This document shows, piece after piece, positions 9,998-21,568 of a stretch of DNA of 64,000 nucleotides; the stretch's first letter is position 1; each line of letters begins with the position of its first letter. The translations under genes were made by a program, and so were the position numbers. This stretch comes from Pseudomonas coleopterorum. Lineage in GTDB: Bacteria > Pseudomonadota > Gammaproteobacteria > Pseudomonadales > Pseudomonadaceae. The notes below the pieces were generated by a model, which was not told the DNA's origin, did not search any database, and saw nothing but the letters and a program-made list of their open reading frames with translations. The stretch is taken from NCBI RefSeq assembly GCF_900105555.1, contig NZ_FNTZ01000001.1:124001-188000 (forward strand), in the 5' to 3' direction.

Positions 9998-12345
9998 GTA
10001 GTCGGTTGAATAGTGCTCAGGTAGATGCAGTCATCGAATCGTTTGTGGCCCGTGCAACAGATGATCGGGCATCATTGCTTAAGGTTCGCTTAAGCCCAAA
10101 CGCTAGCGTGGCTGTGTCCGCTAATTATGTGATTGAACAGACCAATCTGAGCCCGGCTGCAATTTCAAAAAGATCTTCATACTTCGAGCCGGTCTTAGAC
10201 GCAATGCGTGCCGAAAGAATAATCGTCTCAGGGCATCCTTCAGGGGCTTGCGAGTGGCGGCGACGGCTCTTGGCCTGGTACGAGGGTATGTCCAAGGAAG
10301 AGCAGCTATCCATTCCCGTTTATGCTAATTCCATTCTATATCAGGGGTTCATAAGTGAAATTCCTGAGCTGGCGGGATTCTCTGGTGCAAGGACAAACTA
10401 TGAACTTGTACGGCAGACGTTAGAGGAGATTCTTAGTGATCTGCGAGAACTCGGTGTTCTTGACGAAAACTACCAGACTGTCGAGCAGCGCATTGCCTCG
10501 AAAAAGCCGGTCGAAAAAACGGAGTCGTTGAAAGATGCTTTCCGAGCACTGCGCACGACCCACATACATATATTTTCCGATATTGCACTGCCAGAGCCTG
10601 AGCGGCCATTTGACCACCTCCTTCATTTGTTTAGCGTCTCATCGATGCTGAGTAGTAGCAGTTCAGGCCAGAATAACTTCATTGAGGCTTTCAAATACTA
10701 TCGAAATTTTCTTGAGGCTTCTGGCTATACAGGTCTTGAAGATATTCGTGAATTGGTGACACCTTACACGCTTCCAAAATTCAGAGGTTATCTTGAAGAA
10801 AAGATAATAGAACGCCTGTTGTCGACTAGTCACTGCAGTTCGATGATGAGCTCGGCTCGAAAGATGATGAATCGCGCACTCCAGATTGAAGGCTTGGGGC
10901 TGACTAATTTCATGCCAGCGCAGGGCTTCGATACAGAACGCGAAACCGATAAATACAAACCTTATGCAGCACCCATCCGGGCTCGCATAGCCGATGCCAT
11001 TGTGCAAGAAATTGCAGAAACTAACCGTCTAGCACAACCCTATACGCTGGGCAGCGTAGGTGAAGATCCTCTCGAAGATAGTGGGAAAATTCGCAGAGGG
11101 TGTGCGGAGCTCGATAATGCTCGATGGATATTTGAAAACAAGCTAGCGTGTAAGCCCCTAAGTTTTAACTCTGTCGATCAGGGAAATATTTACGAGAAAG
11201 CTTTCATCAGCATAGTCGCGAAATCATCGAAGTCGATATTTCAAATCTATAAAGATTGGGGCGTTCTTTATCAAGTTGATAGTCGAGTGCTGGCTCCCTA
11301 CATGGCTAGGCTTGCTCAGGTTACGGGCATGAACGCAGACTCGCTGGTTGGGCTTGAGTTGGATGACTTTATTGAGAATCATGATTTGACAGATCGGCCT
11401 TGTTTACTCTATTGGAAGGAAAGGTCTGAAGGTGAAAAGATGTATCCTCTTGATCTTTTCCATGCGGAAATTTCATGGTTGACTATGTCTCAAGGGCGGG
11501 CCGTCAAGCAGATTTTCGATGATGTTAAGTTCCTTACTCGTCATATCCGTATGGAGGCTCCGGCGTTAGTAAGCAATAAACTATTTATCTATCGATCAAG
11601 TTCTCCAAGGAAATTTGGCGTGATCGACTCTGTCGAAAACTCCGGCCAAAGCCTACTTAATAAGATCTTGGAAAGGTTTTCGGTTGATCATGGCTTAGTT
11701 GACGAGGAAGGTGAGCGGCTCAGACTGTCACCCTCCCGCTTCCGGCCAAGTTTCGTGAGTGAGCTGATTGAGCGTGGAGTGTCCCCTCGTGAAATCCAGG
11801 CCCTGCTAGGCCATAAGAGCCTGAGCACCACTATGGCTTATCTAGATCAGATGGATTTCAACCCCATGGCGCGCAGGATGTTGAATAAAGTGCTCCATGA
11901 GATGCACCAAGACACCCTGAACGAAACGGCAACTATCATTCCAACCCGGACAATCGAGCCCACCCCAAAGAGTATGCCGTTGGAAACTGGAAGTGTTACG
12001 TGCATGAACGTGTTCGATCCACCGGATTTTATCAAAAGCCTCACGGGCTACGACCCCAGTAAGCCTTGCACGCTGTTCAACAAATGCCTTTCGTGCAGTA
12101 ACAGCATCATCACCGTCTCCCACTTGCCAGAGCTCTTTGCCAGGCGGCGCGACTACCATCGCATGATCGAGGTCAATCGGGTGCTCGATACGCCCTATGG
12201 AGTCGTTATCCTGGACAACCTTGACGTGCTTAACAGCATTCTCGATCCAGGGACGTCGGATTTCTCAGCAGAAGAGCTTGCCAAAGCCGAGCGACTTTCT
12301 GAAAACCTTCAGACCAATATCCTCACAGAAGGAGTCGCGCTATGA
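9994..12345 (+). CDS. ginB: Large tyrosine-recombinase-like protein GinB-like, degenerate active site
   Basis: A 783-residue protein overlapping ginA by 4 bases. The last third has the recombinase fold pattern: [37 protein letters not shown], and [15 protein letters not shown] with the final His and Tyr. The Arg expected in box I (TGxRxSE) is replaced by Asn, and the HxLR box reads SRFR, keeping Arg but losing His. It may therefore have a structural or accessory role. A Cys-rich tail segment ([14 protein letters not shown]) could bind metal. Its codons look more AT-rich than those of the core genes. The long N-terminal half resembles nothing recognised. Confidence 0.83.
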   Translation: MSSRLNSAQVDAVIESFVARATDDRASLLKVRLSPNASVAVSANYVIEQTNLSPAAISKRSSYFEPVLDAMRAERIIVSGHPSGACEWRRRLLAWYEGMSKEEQLSIPVYANSILYQGFISEIPELAGFSGARTNYELVRQTLEEILSDLRELGVLDENYQTVEQRIASKKPVEKTESLKDAFRALRTTHIHIFSDIALPEPERPFDHLLHLFSVSSMLSSSSSGQNNFIEAFKYYRNFLEASGYTGLEDIRELVTPYTLPKFRGYLEEKIIERLLSTSHCSSMMSSARKMMNRALQIEGLGLTNFMPAQGFDTERETDKYKPYAAPIRARIADAIVQEIAETNRLAQPYTLGSVGEDPLEDSGKIRRGCAELDNARWIFENKLACKPLSFNSVDQGNIYEKAFISIVAKSSKSIFQIYKDWGVLYQVDSRVLAPYMARLAQVTGMNADSLVGLELDDFIENHDLTDRPCLLYWKERSEGEKMYPLDLFHAEISWLTMSQGRAVKQIFDDVKFLTRHIRMEAPALVSNKLFIYRSSSPRKFGVIDSVENSGQSLLNKILERFSVDHGLVDEEGERLRLSPSRFRPSFVSELIERGVSPREIQALLGHKSLSTTMAYLDQMDFNPMARRMLNKVLHEMHQDTLNETATIIPTRTIEPTPKSMPLETGSVTCMNVFDPPDFIKSLTGYDPSKPCTLFNKCLSCSNSIITVSHLPELFARRRDYHRMIEVNRVLDTPYGVVILDNLDVLNSILDPGTSDFSAEELAKAERLSENLQTNILTEGVAL

Positions 12346-14414
12346 GTGAGGTCATGTTTCCGGAGCTTGCAGCCTACAAAAAATGGCGGGATGTGGCGCA
12401 TGTCCTTTTGGTCGGTATCCAGCGGGAAGGCTCTGGAACCAGCGGGGTGCCGTTGGAAATGCTTTCTTGGTACAACGCGCTCATGGCTTTGCCGGTAAGC
12501 AAACGCTCGACGCTTGGTGATCCGATTTGGGACTTCAATGATGACTACCCTAATGCTGCCAGAAACATCAAGGGCGCCAAGCTGCGGTTGAACTTCGAGC
12601 TGTACCCAGCGCTTAACCAGTCAGCAATTCTCGAAGTGAAGGTCGCCATGTACTGCTGGCTGAAGATACCTTCCAGCCTAAGATCACTGGCGAATTCTGG
12701 GAGAAACGTCAAGGCCAATACCGTCATCCCGTGTATCAAGGCGGGCCTGAGCTTTCTGAGCTCGATGTCAGAGCAGGCGCGCCAGCTCATGACGGATGAG
12801 TTCTTCGAGGTTGGTTACCATGGTCTGACGTATTTCGATGCTGGCATGTATCGTGCCGCAGCCGTTGTTCACCCCCACGCTTTTGGCCCTGATATCAAAA
12901 GATTTTTCAACTTGGTCAGGTCGCCTTTTCTCCAGGAGCAGATTTTCGACAAGCCTCTACCCTATGTTGAGCTTGAGTCTCTGTCTTGGGCCAAGGTGAT
13001 TAAGCACACCGAAGAGGCTGACAGAATATATCGAATCCTTCCAAGCGATGTGTTTGAGAAGGCCTCCCGCGAAGCCTCGTTTGCTGTCGTCGATTTCCTG
13101 AGCGTACTGGGCGAGCCTGTCGATGACTTGGTTGCCCTGACTCGTCAAACCGCCAAGGAGTATTCCTTGGGCAAATCTCAGGGGCTGTCGCGTTACAATT
13201 TCGATCTTTACGTAGCGCTGCGGCTTCGCAGGAAGGGCTATGATTTTCACGCGATGTCTGAGGCGATGGTTCAGGTGCGACCAGAGTTTCATTCGGATCA
13301 GTACCTAGATACTTTCAAAGCCCCTGTGAACCTGATCCAGCTTACCGATGTGCACCTTGGGGATGATTTTCGCCAGTACATTAACTTTGTTTCCTATAGT
13401 GCCTGCTACCTTGTGGCTCAGTACACGGGTATGCGCCCCTCAGAGCTCGCCGAGATCTTGGTTGAATCGTGCATAGAGCAAGAGAACGATTATTGGCTGC
13501 TGATCAGCAACGTAATCAAGCACCGCCAAGGATTGGCAAAGTTGTTTGACGATAAGTGGATCGCTATTCCCATCGTGCGCGACGCGATTCGTGCTGCGTG
13601 TTTGATCGCAAAGGTCAAACAAAACCCATACCTGTTTTCTAACGTGGACACCGTTGCTCAAGGAGCAGAGCCGACATCGATGACCTCGACGGGTATCACA
13701 TTTCAATTTCGGGCGTTCTTCGAGGAGATTCTGACTGACGAGGAATATGAGACGCTTACATTTTCTCCCTACACCTTGCGCCATACCCTGGCTCACCATA
13801 TGGCCAGGGCTGAGCTTGGGTTGCCCTTTATCTCTCACCAGCTGAAGCATTTTGGCGACCTAGTAGGTGGGGCGGGTCAAAACAAGGCGTTTAGTGAAGT
13901 CTCGCTCGGCTATGGCGCCATCGCGGCAATCCTTTCCAAAGGAGGTCGCTCGGGTGGAAAGACGCCTCTCCAAATGGCAGAGGAAGAGTACATCACGAGC
14001 TTTTGCGATCCCGATGGAAACTATGCCGGCCCGAATGCGCAAATCCATAAGGCCCGGATGAAGAAGGTATTTGATGGGTACATGGCTGCTGGTTACACCA
14101 AGGAGCAGATCATTACCCAGATGGTGAAGAAGCGTCTGGCGATCATCAACGTTGGTCAGGGCTTCTGTTACGGCATGAAGCGTGAGGAGCATGATGAGTC
14201 GCTGCCCTGCATTGGATCGTTGCGTTGCAATCCCATCCGTTGCAAGAACGCCGTGGTCTCTAAGGTTCATGCACCGAAATGGCGGGAAGTCTATGTCCAG
14301 AACAGCCTTGCATTGAGTTCTCCGGCGTCGGCACAGGTCGAAGAAGAGCTTCGTGCCGCCATGGAAGAAGCCAAAGGCGTCTTAGAGTATCTGGGCGAGG
14401 AGGTTGAAGTATGA
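12342..14414 (+). CDS. ginC: Tyrosine recombinase GinC-like
   Basis: A 690-residue protein whose ATG overlaps the ginB stop. The catalytic region shows Arg I in [13 protein letters not shown] and the LRHT element of box II ([14 protein letters not shown]), followed by SHQLKHFG. The closing Tyr lies in a less conserved context (VSLGYG). A C-terminal Cys pattern ([14 protein letters not shown]) could be a zinc site. It is the third recombinase of the trio; as in Tn554-like and RIT-like systems, several recombinases in one operon suggest that they act together at the two ends. Confidence 0.85.
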   Translation: MSEVMFPELAAYKKWRDVAHVLLVGIQREGSGTSGVPLEMLSWYNALMALPVSKRSTLGDPIWDFNDDYPNAARNIKGAKLRLNFELYPALNQSAILEVKVAMYCWLKIPSSLRSLANSGRNVKANTVIPCIKAGLSFLSSMSEQARQLMTDEFFEVGYHGLTYFDAGMYRAAAVVHPHAFGPDIKRFFNLVRSPFLQEQIFDKPLPYVELESLSWAKVIKHTEEADRIYRILPSDVFEKASREASFAVVDFLSVLGEPVDDLVALTRQTAKEYSLGKSQGLSRYNFDLYVALRLRRKGYDFHAMSEAMVQVRPEFHSDQYLDTFKAPVNLIQLTDVHLGDDFRQYINFVSYSACYLVAQYTGMRPSELAEILVESCIEQENDYWLLISNVIKHRQGLAKLFDDKWIAIPIVRDAIRAACLIAKVKQNPYLFSNVDTVAQGAEPTSMTSTGITFQFRAFFEEILTDEEYETLTFSPYTLRHTLAHHMARAELGLPFISHQLKHFGDLVGGAGQNKAFSEVSLGYGAIAAILSKGGRSGGKTPLQMAEEEYITSFCDPDGNYAGPNAQIHKARMKKVFDGYMAAGYTKEQIITQMVKKRLAIINVGQGFCYGMKREEHDESLPCIGSLRCNPIRCKNAVVSKVHAPKWREVYVQNSLALSSPASAQVEEELRAAMEEAKGVLEYLGEEVEV

Positions 14415-14917
14415 CCGGCCAAGCTTTTGATGACAAAAATAAGCACGACTTCGACAAGAACACTGAGCTGCTGGCTCAAGGGATCATGCAGATCGCCTCT
14501 GACAAGTCGTTGAAGCCTACAGCTGCCGAGCTCGGTCGGATCACGGGCATTCATCGCAACACTATTAGGCAGCGCCGATGGCCCCTGGAGCGTCTTGAGG
14601 CCATCAAGGACACTCGACGCATGGAGGTGCTTGCTCAACGGGTCAAGGCAGAGAAGAAGCAGGATCCCAAGACGATTCTCATGCAACGGCTTGAAAAGAG
14701 CCGACTGGAAGTGCTTTATTGGTTTAATAGGTTCCAGGAAGCTGAGAGCTCATTCGCCTCGATCGATAAGCGGTTGTCTACCGTCCGTGAGTCCAGGGAC
14801 TACTACGTCCAGGTCACCGAAGAGCAGCGATTGACGATCAGACAGCAGGAAACTGAAATTCAAAAATTGCGTGATGCGCTGCATATGGTCAGCGTAAATC
14901 TTGAGGAATCGAAATGA
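14411..14917 (+). CDS. ginD: Small HTH/coiled-coil protein GinD-like
   Basis: 168 residues, again with an ATGA overlap to the preceding gene. The N-terminal half has a helix-turn-helix pattern ([20 protein letters not shown], about residues 37-56). The C-terminal half is a long heptad-rich coiled coil ending [17 protein letters not shown]. This is the layout of the fourth gene of the ginABCD set and resembles TnpC-type accessory proteins that help recombinases choose orientation or ends. It is followed without a gap by the island thyA. Confidence 0.82.
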   Translation: MTGQAFDDKNKHDFDKNTELLAQGIMQIASDKSLKPTAAELGRITGIHRNTIRQRRWPLERLEAIKDTRRMEVLAQRVKAEKKQDPKTILMQRLEKSRLEVLYWFNRFQEAESSFASIDKRLSTVRESRDYYVQVTEEQRLTIRQQETEIQKLRDALHMVSVNLEESK

Positions 14918-15747
14918 AGGTGTACCACGAGTTGCTGGCCGACGTTCTGGAAAACGGCGTCGAGAAAGGCGACCGGACAGGAACGGGCACGCTGAGCGTC
15001 TTTGGTCGCCAGTTCCGTCATAATCTGGAAGAGGGTTTTCCCCTACTCACCACCAAGAAGCTGCATTTCAAGAGCATCATCAATGAGATGCTTTGGTTTT
15101 TGAACGGCGACACCAACACCAAATGGCTCAAGGAGAATGGTGTCAAAATCTGGGATGAATGGGCGACTGAGGACGGCGAGCTTGGGCCAATCTACGGTAA
15201 GCAGTGGACTGCTTGGCCGACCCAGGATGGCAAGACCATCAACCAGATTGACTACGTCGTCCATACGCTCAAGACCAATCCGAACAGTCGGCGCATCCTC
15301 TTCCATGGATGGAACGTCGAGTACCTGCCCGATGAGTCAGTGAGCCCACAAGAGAATGCTCGTAACGGAAAGATGGCACTGCCGCCTTGCCATTTGCTTT
15401 ACCAATTCTACGTGGCCAACAATAAGCTGTCGGCGCATTTATATATTCGATCGAGCGATCTACTACTCGGAAATCCCTACAATTTGGCTGGCGTTAGTTT
15501 CCTGACTCACATGCTGGCTCAGCAATGTGATTTGGGTCTGGGTGAAGTAGTAGTAACCATGGGCGATGCTCATATTTATCTGAACCATATTGAGCAGGTG
15601 AAGTTACAACTTACTCGCGAGCCGCGCCAACTTCCGAAGCTGGTTCTCAAGCGTAAGCCAGCTAGCATTTACGACTATAAATTCGAGGATTTTGAGATCG
15701 TGGGCTACGATCCGCATCCTCATATACCCGCTCCTGTATCCATCTGA
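14914..15747 (+). CDS. thyA: Island-encoded complete thymidylate synthase
   Basis: Makes dTMP from dUMP with methylene-THF in the cytosol. The 277-residue protein is complete: [20 protein letters not shown] (folate loop), Cys159 in [36 protein letters not shown], and the conserved C-terminal region ending in PVSI. It is clearly not a duplicate of the host gene: it is shorter, has an extra [10 protein letters not shown] segment before the active site, and lacks the Pseudomonas insertion. Its ATG overlaps the ginD stop by 4 bases, so it is the fifth gene of the recombinase operon. It most likely replaces the host thyA that the island disrupted. Confidence 0.95.
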   Translation: MKVYHELLADVLENGVEKGDRTGTGTLSVFGRQFRHNLEEGFPLLTTKKLHFKSIINEMLWFLNGDTNTKWLKENGVKIWDEWATEDGELGPIYGKQWTAWPTQDGKTINQIDYVVHTLKTNPNSRRILFHGWNVEYLPDESVSPQENARNGKMALPPCHLLYQFYVANNKLSAHLYIRSSDLLLGNPYNLAGVSFLTHMLAQQCDLGLGEVVVTMGDAHIYLNHIEQVKLQLTREPRQLPKLVLKRKPASIYDYKFEDFEIVGYDPHPHIPAPVSI

Positions 15748-15783
15748 GCCATTACGGCTGTAAGGTAGCGGTGGTTACCTCGC

Positions 15784-17211
15784 CTATCCCAGCGAGGGCG
15801 CCGCTGCATTGGTATAGGTCGGATGGTGAGCATCGCTGTCCCAAGCGGGCAGGCTGATCGTAAACGTCGTATGACCTGCCCCGGAGGCACATCCAACGGT
15901 GCCTCCATGAACATCAACCAGCGATTTTACGATTGCCAACCCTAACCCCGCGTTGTTGGTGGCGCCTTCTCTGCGGGCAGGGTCGGCTCTGTAAAAACGG
16001 TCAAACAGCCGGGGCAAATGCTCTGCCGCTATCTCTTCGCCGGGGTTTTGCACTGACAAGCTGATCATGTCGCCATTTGGGTTGATTCTGACGGAGATCG
16101 CAGAGTCAGGTGGGGTATATCTGAGCGCATTAGACAACAGATTAGAAATCGTCCGATCCAACATCGTGCCATCACCGTACACTGCGCCATGCCCGGAGAC
16201 TTGTAGCTTTACCCCGGTATCGTCTGCCAGCAACTGGTAATACTCGAAGAGCTTTTCGACGACCGACCGTAGCTCTATTTTCTCTTTGGCTGGCAGAACC
16301 AAACCGTTATCCGACTTGGCCAAAAACAGCATGCCATCAATAATGCTTGAGAGCCGGTTCAGATCCTCCAGATTGGAATAGAGATTCTCTTCATAGATCT
16401 CGGGCGCACGTTTTTTTGCGAGGATGACTTCGGTGTGCGTTCGCAGATTGCTGATCGGAGTGCGCAGCTCGTGTGCGATATCAGCCGAAAAGTTGGACAG
16501 CCGAACAAATGACTCTTCAAGGCGAGCAAGCATGGCGTTGAACGAAGAGACAAGGCTTTCAAGCTCGCGAGGTACCGCGTCCATCGGGATGCGCTCTTTC
16601 AGCGATCCGGCTGACATCGAGGCCGCAACTTGGGTCACCTGTGCTACCGGCTTCAGCCCACTGCGCGCCACCAGCCATCCTAAAGCTGCGCTGACCAAAG
16701 CACTGATCGTCAGCCCGATCACCAGCCACCACCGTAAGGTTTCGACGAAATGCAGATGGCTGGTGATATCTAGACTCAACCAAGCGGTCAGTGGCTCGGC
16801 TTCGTTTACTAAGCGAACCTGGGCCCGCATGCCTCGGTACATATGGTCGCCAGCTGTCCACTCCCACATGTCTTCTCCAGGGACGCCCGAGTAGGAAGGA
16901 GGATGCTCAACTGCATTCGGGGTCGCGAAGATCGTCTTCCCATCCTTGGTGGTAATCGAGGCCGAGAGTTCCTGATGAGCACCAAGCAACGCCTGTAATT
17001 GCAACACGACTTCTGATGAGTCTGCGGAGCCAGCTTTGCCATCCATAATTTGCCGGATGGATTCGAGCTTTTCCGTCATCGCCTGACGGTCGAGCGCCTT
17101 GAAATGATGTTGGCTAAACGCATCGAAGGTAAAGCCTGCTACAACCAGCACGGCGACGACAGCACAGACAAACATCATGCTCAACCGCAGGGTAAGAGAT
17201 GCTCGCCTCAT
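15784..17211 (-). CDS. copS: Heavy-metal sensor histidine kinase CopS
   Basis: A 475-residue inner-membrane sensor kinase. One transmembrane helix lies near the start ([20 protein letters not shown]), followed by a periplasmic region of about 140 residues, a second helix, HAMP, the H-box in [19 protein letters not shown], and ATP-binding motifs including [16 protein letters not shown]. This is the CusS/CopS/IrlS type. It overlaps copR by 4 bases and shares its strand with the cop structural genes, so the copper assignment rests mainly on context. Confidence 0.92.
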   Translation of the reverse strand: MRRASLTLRLSMMFVCAVVAVLVVAGFTFDAFSQHHFKALDRQAMTEKLESIRQIMDGKAGSADSSEVVLQLQALLGAHQELSASITTKDGKTIFATPNAVEHPPSYSGVPGEDMWEWTAGDHMYRGMRAQVRLVNEAEPLTAWLSLDITSHLHFVETLRWWLVIGLTISALVSAALGWLVARSGLKPVAQVTQVAASMSAGSLKERIPMDAVPRELESLVSSFNAMLARLEESFVRLSNFSADIAHELRTPISNLRTHTEVILAKKRAPEIYEENLYSNLEDLNRLSSIIDGMLFLAKSDNGLVLPAKEKIELRSVVEKLFEYYQLLADDTGVKLQVSGHGAVYGDGTMLDRTISNLLSNALRYTPPDSAISVRINPNGDMISLSVQNPGEEIAAEHLPRLFDRFYRADPARREGATNNAGLGLAIVKSLVDVHGGTVGCASGAGHTTFTISLPAWDSDAHHPTYTNAAAPSLG

Positions 17212-17891
17212 TCTGTATCGGGAGTGTCTAGCATGTAGCCCATTCCCCTCGTGGTCTGAATCAGTTTGGTGTCGAAGTCATCGTCAATCTTGGCCCGAAG
17301 CCTGCGAATGGCGACTTCGATCACGTTGGTATCGCTGTCAAAATTCATATCCCAGACCTGCGATGCAATCAGTGATTTTGGCAAAACTTCGCCCCTACGG
17401 CGCATCAGCAGTTCAAGTAGCGAAAACTCTTTAGCCGTGAGGTCTATCCGGCGACCAGAGCGCATGGCGCGGCGCTTCAGAAGATCGACTTCCAGATCCC
17501 CGATCTTGATTGATGTCTGGTTGGGCGCGGCGGAACCTCGGCGAAGCAAGCTTCTGACGCGAGCAAGCAACTCGGAAAAGGCGAATGGCTTAACCAGATA
17601 ATCGTCAGCTCCTAGCTCCAACCCCTTGACCCGATCATCAACTCCGTCCCTGGCCGTTAGAAACAGCACAGGAACTGCTCGCCCGGCTGCGCGGATGCTT
17701 CGGATGACTTCCCAGCCATCAATGCCCGGCATCATTACGTCCAGAATTAGGAGATCGTAGGTCTCGCTCAGTGCTTGATGCAATGCCTGCGTCCCTGTCA
17801 CAACCCTGTCGACACTGAAGCCGGCTTCCACCAAGCCTTGCTGAAGGTAAATTCCGGTTTTGGGTTCGTCTTCTGCTACCAAGAGTTTCAT
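17208..17891 (-). CDS. copR: OmpR-family response regulator CopR
   Basis: 227 residues with a receiver domain (phospho-acceptor Asp51 in [15 protein letters not shown], conserved Lys in [13 protein letters not shown]) and a winged-helix output domain ([20 protein letters not shown], then the recognition-helix region [15 protein letters not shown]). It is the partner of CopS and probably activates copABCD through the 16-base box before copA. A matching box lies 60 bases upstream of its own start but faces the other way. Confidence 0.93.
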   Translation of the reverse strand: MKLLVAEDEPKTGIYLQQGLVEAGFSVDRVVTGTQALHQALSETYDLLILDVMMPGIDGWEVIRSIRAAGRAVPVLFLTARDGVDDRVKGLELGADDYLVKPFAFSELLARVRSLLRRGSAAPNQTSIKIGDLEVDLLKRRAMRSGRRIDLTAKEFSLLELLMRRRGEVLPKSLIASQVWDMNFDSDTNVIEVAIRRLRAKIDDDFDTKLIQTTRGMGYMLDTPDTE

Positions 17892-17950
17892 GCTTGGGCT
17901 CCGGTTGTGAGGCCTTCGAGTGTGCGACCAAATTGGCCGCTATGCGCAAG

Positions 17951-17966
17951 CTGACGCAAATGTAAT
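17951..17966 (+). promoter_or_regulatory. CopR box-like element upstream of copR, facing rightward
   Basis: CTGACGCAAATGTAAT closely fits the Pseudomonas CopR pattern CTGACA-N5-GTAAT and shares 14 of 16 bases with the box before copA. Relative to copR it is inverted. GATAGC starts 16 bases after GTAAT, so the box may also serve a rightward transcript ending near 18211. The surrounding 396-base gap (17892-18287) holds this box, a terminator hairpin and no convincing gene. Confidence 0.7.
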
Positions 17967-18186
17967 CGTCTCGAAGCCTGCGGATAGCTTCCCTTGAAGG
18001 CAGGTCGAGGTGAGGTAGACACGGTCAAAGCAGCGAGCAGGCGGCTTACAGAAATATAATCGGCAATCTGAGTATTTGCGCTTAACCTACCCTGTAGTCG
18101 GTGCGTAAGCGCGACTCGCGGCTTAGCCATCACATGAAGCAGACAATCCTTCCTAAGTCGGCTGCATAACTAAGAGCAGAAAGCAC

Positions 18187-18211
18187 AACGCCCGGTGATC
18201 AACCGGGCGTT
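18187..18211 (-). terminator. Hairpin between copR and the unknown gene
   Basis: AACGCCCGGT and ACCGGGCGTT form a perfect 10-bp stem around a short loop, with A-rich and T-rich flanks on the two sides. It can terminate leftward transcription of the unknown gene ending at 18288 and possibly rightward transcription from the box at 17951. Confidence 0.65.
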
Positions 18212-18287
18212 TGTACCTCAGTACACGGGCACCATATCTGTGCCGCATCACCCTTATCGCTGTCGGGCGCACGTAGCGACGACCTGT

Positions 18288-18908
18288 TTAATGAATCAAC
18301 GGTTTACAGATCAAGCAGTCAACGGACGTCATCAGCGATGCCCCGTCTACACCATGGAGACACTTGCCTGATGTCATCGATAAATAATCGAACGTTGAAT
18401 TTAGTGGCACATGCCCTAACATCGCTTGCAGGTCACGAGTCGTGAATGGGGGGGGCAGCACCGGCATTTGCTGCTTAGGCCTGGCCGTTAGAGTATCCAT
18501 ATAAGCATCAATGAGCTCAGTCTTTACTGCTTGACCGACTACCCGATTGTCCGCATGCCCGTAGTGGTTACGGTAGGTACTCAATTGCAGGAACGGCCAT
18601 TGAAAAATCTGCTCCTGAAGCTCGCCAATGTTGAGTACTCTGCATTGGCCAGATTCCATTAGCTCAGCCGTCATTGTAGCCAGGCATTGAGTCATCACGT
18701 TAGCGAGAGGCGCGAATTCAGCACTGCCTTGCTTGGCATTACGCTTCATGTCGTGAAGATTCGAGTAGCCGAGGCACCTCGACATCAACTCGCTCGCCTG
18801 AGACAGGCTGATCGGTTCGATACCGAGCCACTCGCGCTTCAAGGTTCTAGCAAGCCGAATAAAACCGGTGCCGGCCACGAGGTCATCAGGATGGATTGGA
18901 ACACGCAT
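18288..18908 (-). CDS. Unrecognised protein between copD and copR
   Basis: 206 residues from the ATG at 18908, seven bases after GGAG; in-frame ATGs at 18914 and further upstream lack good ribosome-site spacing. It begins MRVPIHPDDLVAGTGFIRLA and contains ISLSQASELMSRCLGYSNLH, a segment reminiscent of short helical domains in other uncharacterised plasmid and island proteins. There is no signal peptide or membrane helix and the protein is not Cys- or Met-rich, so it does not look like a copper protein. It shares the strand of the cop genes but has gaps on both sides (294 bases from copD, terminator after it). Function unknown. Confidence 0.7.
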   Translation of the reverse strand: MRVPIHPDDLVAGTGFIRLARTLKREWLGIEPISLSQASELMSRCLGYSNLHDMKRNAKQGSAEFAPLANVMTQCLATMTAELMESGQCRVLNIGELQEQIFQWPFLQLSTYRNHYGHADNRVVGQAVKTELIDAYMDTLTARPKQQMPVLPPPFTTRDLQAMLGHVPLNSTFDYLSMTSGKCLHGVDGASLMTSVDCLICKPLIH

Positions 18909-19202
18909 AATCATTCTCCATATGTCTACGCGGTGTCGGCTGCCCGCAATGACTGATGTCGAATGCACGTGACAGGATGTGGAGCGACGTCTGTGGGTTA
19001 CCTATGCGTGCCGACCGCTTGATCCAGACTGACCAGTTTTTGATCCTATCATGAGGAGAATTTTGCGTCCCATTCAAACGTTGTAGTCCTGCAGCAGGCG
19101 AGCTCATCGACCACACCACAGCCCAGGAAAGCCTGAAGTCAAGAACGCCTGACTTGGTTCGACTTTGAGCCGCATTAGGAACCGCTCAGATCTGCTTTTA
19201 AC

Positions 19203-20138
19203 TCACCCTTGAGCCATGTCGATAGACGGGCTCAGTGTCCCAAGCCAAGCCACCAAGACGACGATGGCCACAGCACAGGTCGATTCAAGCACCACGCTTG
19301 TTCTCAAGGCAGTCACTGCCAGAGAGTAATCACCGGCCTGCGCAGATCGCTCAAGGGCAGGACTCAGGTAGAAACGATTCAGGGTAGCAAGTCCGATCAT
19401 GCCCACGAACAGCACGAGTTTCACGAGTAGAAGAACACCATAGGTGCCCGATATGACATCGACCACTGTCGGCCCAACGATGAAAAGATAATTAGCGACG
19501 CCGGTAACTATGACCGTGCCAACGATCAGTGCGCCTGCTGTTTCGAATCCGCTGAGCGCTCGTGGCAGCACCCGGACGAGTAGCTCTGGATCAGAGCTTT
19601 TCATCCTTAGCATCAAACCAAACGCCGCGAGAGCTCCGATCCACCCGCCAGCGGCAAGTAGATGCAGGATATCAGCGGCAAAGTGCCAGAACCGCTTGGC
19701 ACCCTCATCCATGGCCCCATGACCTGTCCACGCGAGCGTCGCCAGGGCGATGCTGCCAGCTAAGGTAGCAACCCATAGACTCTCTGTTGGCCATCGCTTG
19801 CTCTGGCTTGCGACAGCAATGACCACCGCTAGCGAGATCATGCGCGTCACCCAGCTAAAGCCGATCTCGGTCTCGTACAGCATCATTTCCAAGTGTGGCC
19901 GCAGCCCCGTCCAATCGGAGGCGCCGCTCATGTTGCTCGTCATAACCACGAAAGCTGCTATGGACAAAAGCATGCCTATAGCAGCGGTGCCGGGCAGTAT
20001 CCACCCAAAATGCAACACTGCTCCGGACACACGCTCTTTACCCCGAAAGCTGTACAGTCCAAAGACCGCCAGGCCGAACAGGAGCATCAGATCGAGATAA
20101 AGCGCGAAGCGCAGCGCCACATTCAACGGGTCGCCCAT
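19203..20138 (-). CDS. copD: Copper resistance membrane protein CopD
   Basis: 311 residues from the ATG at 20138, two bases after the end of copC. About eight hydrophobic helices are visible, beginning [20 protein letters not shown]. Conserved features include [20 protein letters not shown] with His residues and [12 protein letters not shown], both typical of CopD. It is an inner-membrane protein thought to move copper together with CopC. In-frame codons upstream (to 20204) lie inside copC and are not used. Confidence 0.9.
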   Translation of the reverse strand: MGDPLNVALRFALYLDLMLLFGLAVFGLYSFRGKERVSGAVLHFGWILPGTAAIGMLLSIAAFVVMTSNMSGASDWTGLRPHLEMMLYETEIGFSWVTRMISLAVVIAVASQSKRWPTESLWVATLAGSIALATLAWTGHGAMDEGAKRFWHFAADILHLLAAGGWIGALAAFGLMLRMKSSDPELLVRVLPRALSGFETAGALIVGTVIVTGVANYLFIVGPTVVDVISGTYGVLLLVKLVLFVGMIGLATLNRFYLSPALERSAQAGDYSLAVTALRTSVVLESTCAVAIVVLVAWLGTLSPSIDMAQG

Positions 20139-20140
20139 GC

Positions 20141-20524
20141 TTATTTCACTTTGAACGTAACGCTGCCGGTAATCGGATGGGTATCGGAGGAGACCGCTCG
20201 CCATTCTACTTTGTAGGTGCCAGCGGTGAGGGGGGCAGCTGGAGTCAGGATCATTGTTTTTGGATCGCTACTTCCTGCAACGCTGGCTTTCATGGGCATA
20301 GGGGAGTGAGACATACCAGGCATTTCCGTCATGACCAGCTTGGCTCCGGAAAACTGGGTAACTAGGTTTTCAGAAAAGTGCAGTTCAATCTTCGCAGGAG
20401 CAGGGCCGCTCTCGCCTTCAGCTGGAGTGGAAGACAGCAGCTTCGGGTGAGCCTGGGCAACTGCGCTGAGCAGAAGGCTGGAAGAAAGAGCGACGGCCAC
20501 AAAACAGGATTTAAATACTGACAT
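20141..20524 (-). CDS. copC: Periplasmic copper-binding protein CopC
   Basis: 127 residues with a clear signal peptide (cleavage after SAVAQA) exposing an N-terminal His ([10 protein letters not shown]), the known Cu(II) ligand of mature CopC. A Met-rich Cu(I) loop ([12 protein letters not shown]) and the DTHPITG motif follow. Single beta-sandwich domain of normal size. It lies between copB and copD on the same strand. Confidence 0.95.
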   Translation of the reverse strand: MSVFKSCFVAVALSSSLLLSAVAQAHPKLLSSTPAEGESGPAPAKIELHFSENLVTQFSGAKLVMTEMPGMSHSPMPMKASVAGSSDPKTMILTPAAPLTAGTYKVEWRAVSSDTHPITGSVTFKVK

Positions 20525-20592
20525 GCAAGGCTCCTCACAGCGCGTAGCTGTTGTAATGAGGTTAGATAATTATTGTTGCCGCTAAGTTTGAT

Positions 20593-21558
20593 TTAGAACC
20601 ACACCCGGATACCGAGCACCAGGCGTGCTTCGTTACTGTCTTCGCCTTCATCGCGGGCGTAGTCAGCGGTCTTTCCATAAGCCCGATTCCAAGTCACACC
20701 GACGTAAGGTGCGAACTCTGGGCGGATTTCGTAGCGGAGCCGCAGACCAATCGCACTTTCAGACAGTCCTGAGCCAACGCCCCGCTGGGGATCGTTTTTG
20801 CCATAGAAGTTGAGTTCTGCCGTCGGTTGCAAAATCAGCTTATTGGTCAGGAGAATGTCGTAGTCTCCTTCCAGCCGGGCAGCGGTCTGACCACCTTCAC
20901 CCAGGTAAGCAGTAGCCTGAGCCTCGAAGTTGTAGAGCGCCATGCCGTGGATACCGAAAGCTGCCCACGTTTGAGGGTCGCCTGGTTTGAAGTCTTGACG
21001 AACTCCGCCGACCAGATCCCACCAAGGGCTGATGGAGTGGCCCCAAAGCGCTTGAACCTCGGCTTCTTCAGTCTTTCCGTTGGTGCGCTCACCTTCGGAG
21101 CGCAGCCATAGGCGATCAACATCGCCACCTATCCAACCTTGGGCTTCCCAGTTGAGCGCGCTTCCATCATCAGCGTCCTGCCATTCCAGCTTCTCAAATA
21201 TAAAAAAAGTATTGAGAGCAGTGTCATGGACTTCGTGACCACCAGGCGCCTTATAGACTGCGGCTCTGTCAGCGTCAGTTAAAGGCGGTATTGGAGTCCG
21301 GCTTTTGGTCTGTGTCTGCTGCTTGGCGGGCTGCATACCCTCCATTTGGCTGTGATCCATGCCCTGCATCTGGCTATGATCCATACCCTGCATTTTGCCG
21401 TGATCCATACCCGGCATCTGTCCGTGATCCATTGTCTGCATCTTCCCGTCTTCCGTGCCCTGGCCGGGTTCAGCGGCTACAGGCAGGATAAAACCAGCGG
21501 TTAGAGCAACCGTGAATACAGCTGAATGCATGCGAGTCCCGCAAAAGAAATTGCTCAT
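20593..21558 (-). CDS. copB: Outer-membrane copper resistance protein CopB
   Basis: 321 residues. A signal peptide (cleavage near PVAAEP) is followed by a Met/His/Asp repeat region at about 40-75, where the unit M-D-H-x-x-M-x-G occurs about five times. A beta-barrel domain then ends in Phe (LGIRVWF), as expected for an outer-membrane protein. The repeat region probably binds copper in the periplasm. It starts 10 bases after copA. Confidence 0.93.
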   Translation of the reverse strand: MSNFFCGTRMHSAVFTVALTAGFILPVAAEPGQGTEDGKMQTMDHGQMPGMDHGKMQGMDHSQMQGMDHSQMEGMQPAKQQTQTKSRTPIPPLTDADRAAVYKAPGGHEVHDTALNTFFIFEKLEWQDADDGSALNWEAQGWIGGDVDRLWLRSEGERTNGKTEEAEVQALWGHSISPWWDLVGGVRQDFKPGDPQTWAAFGIHGMALYNFEAQATAYLGEGGQTAARLEGDYDILLTNKLILQPTAELNFYGKNDPQRGVGSGLSESAIGLRLRYEIRPEFAPYVGVTWNRAYGKTADYARDEGEDSNEARLVLGIRVWF

Positions 21559-21568
21559 AGTCAGCTCC

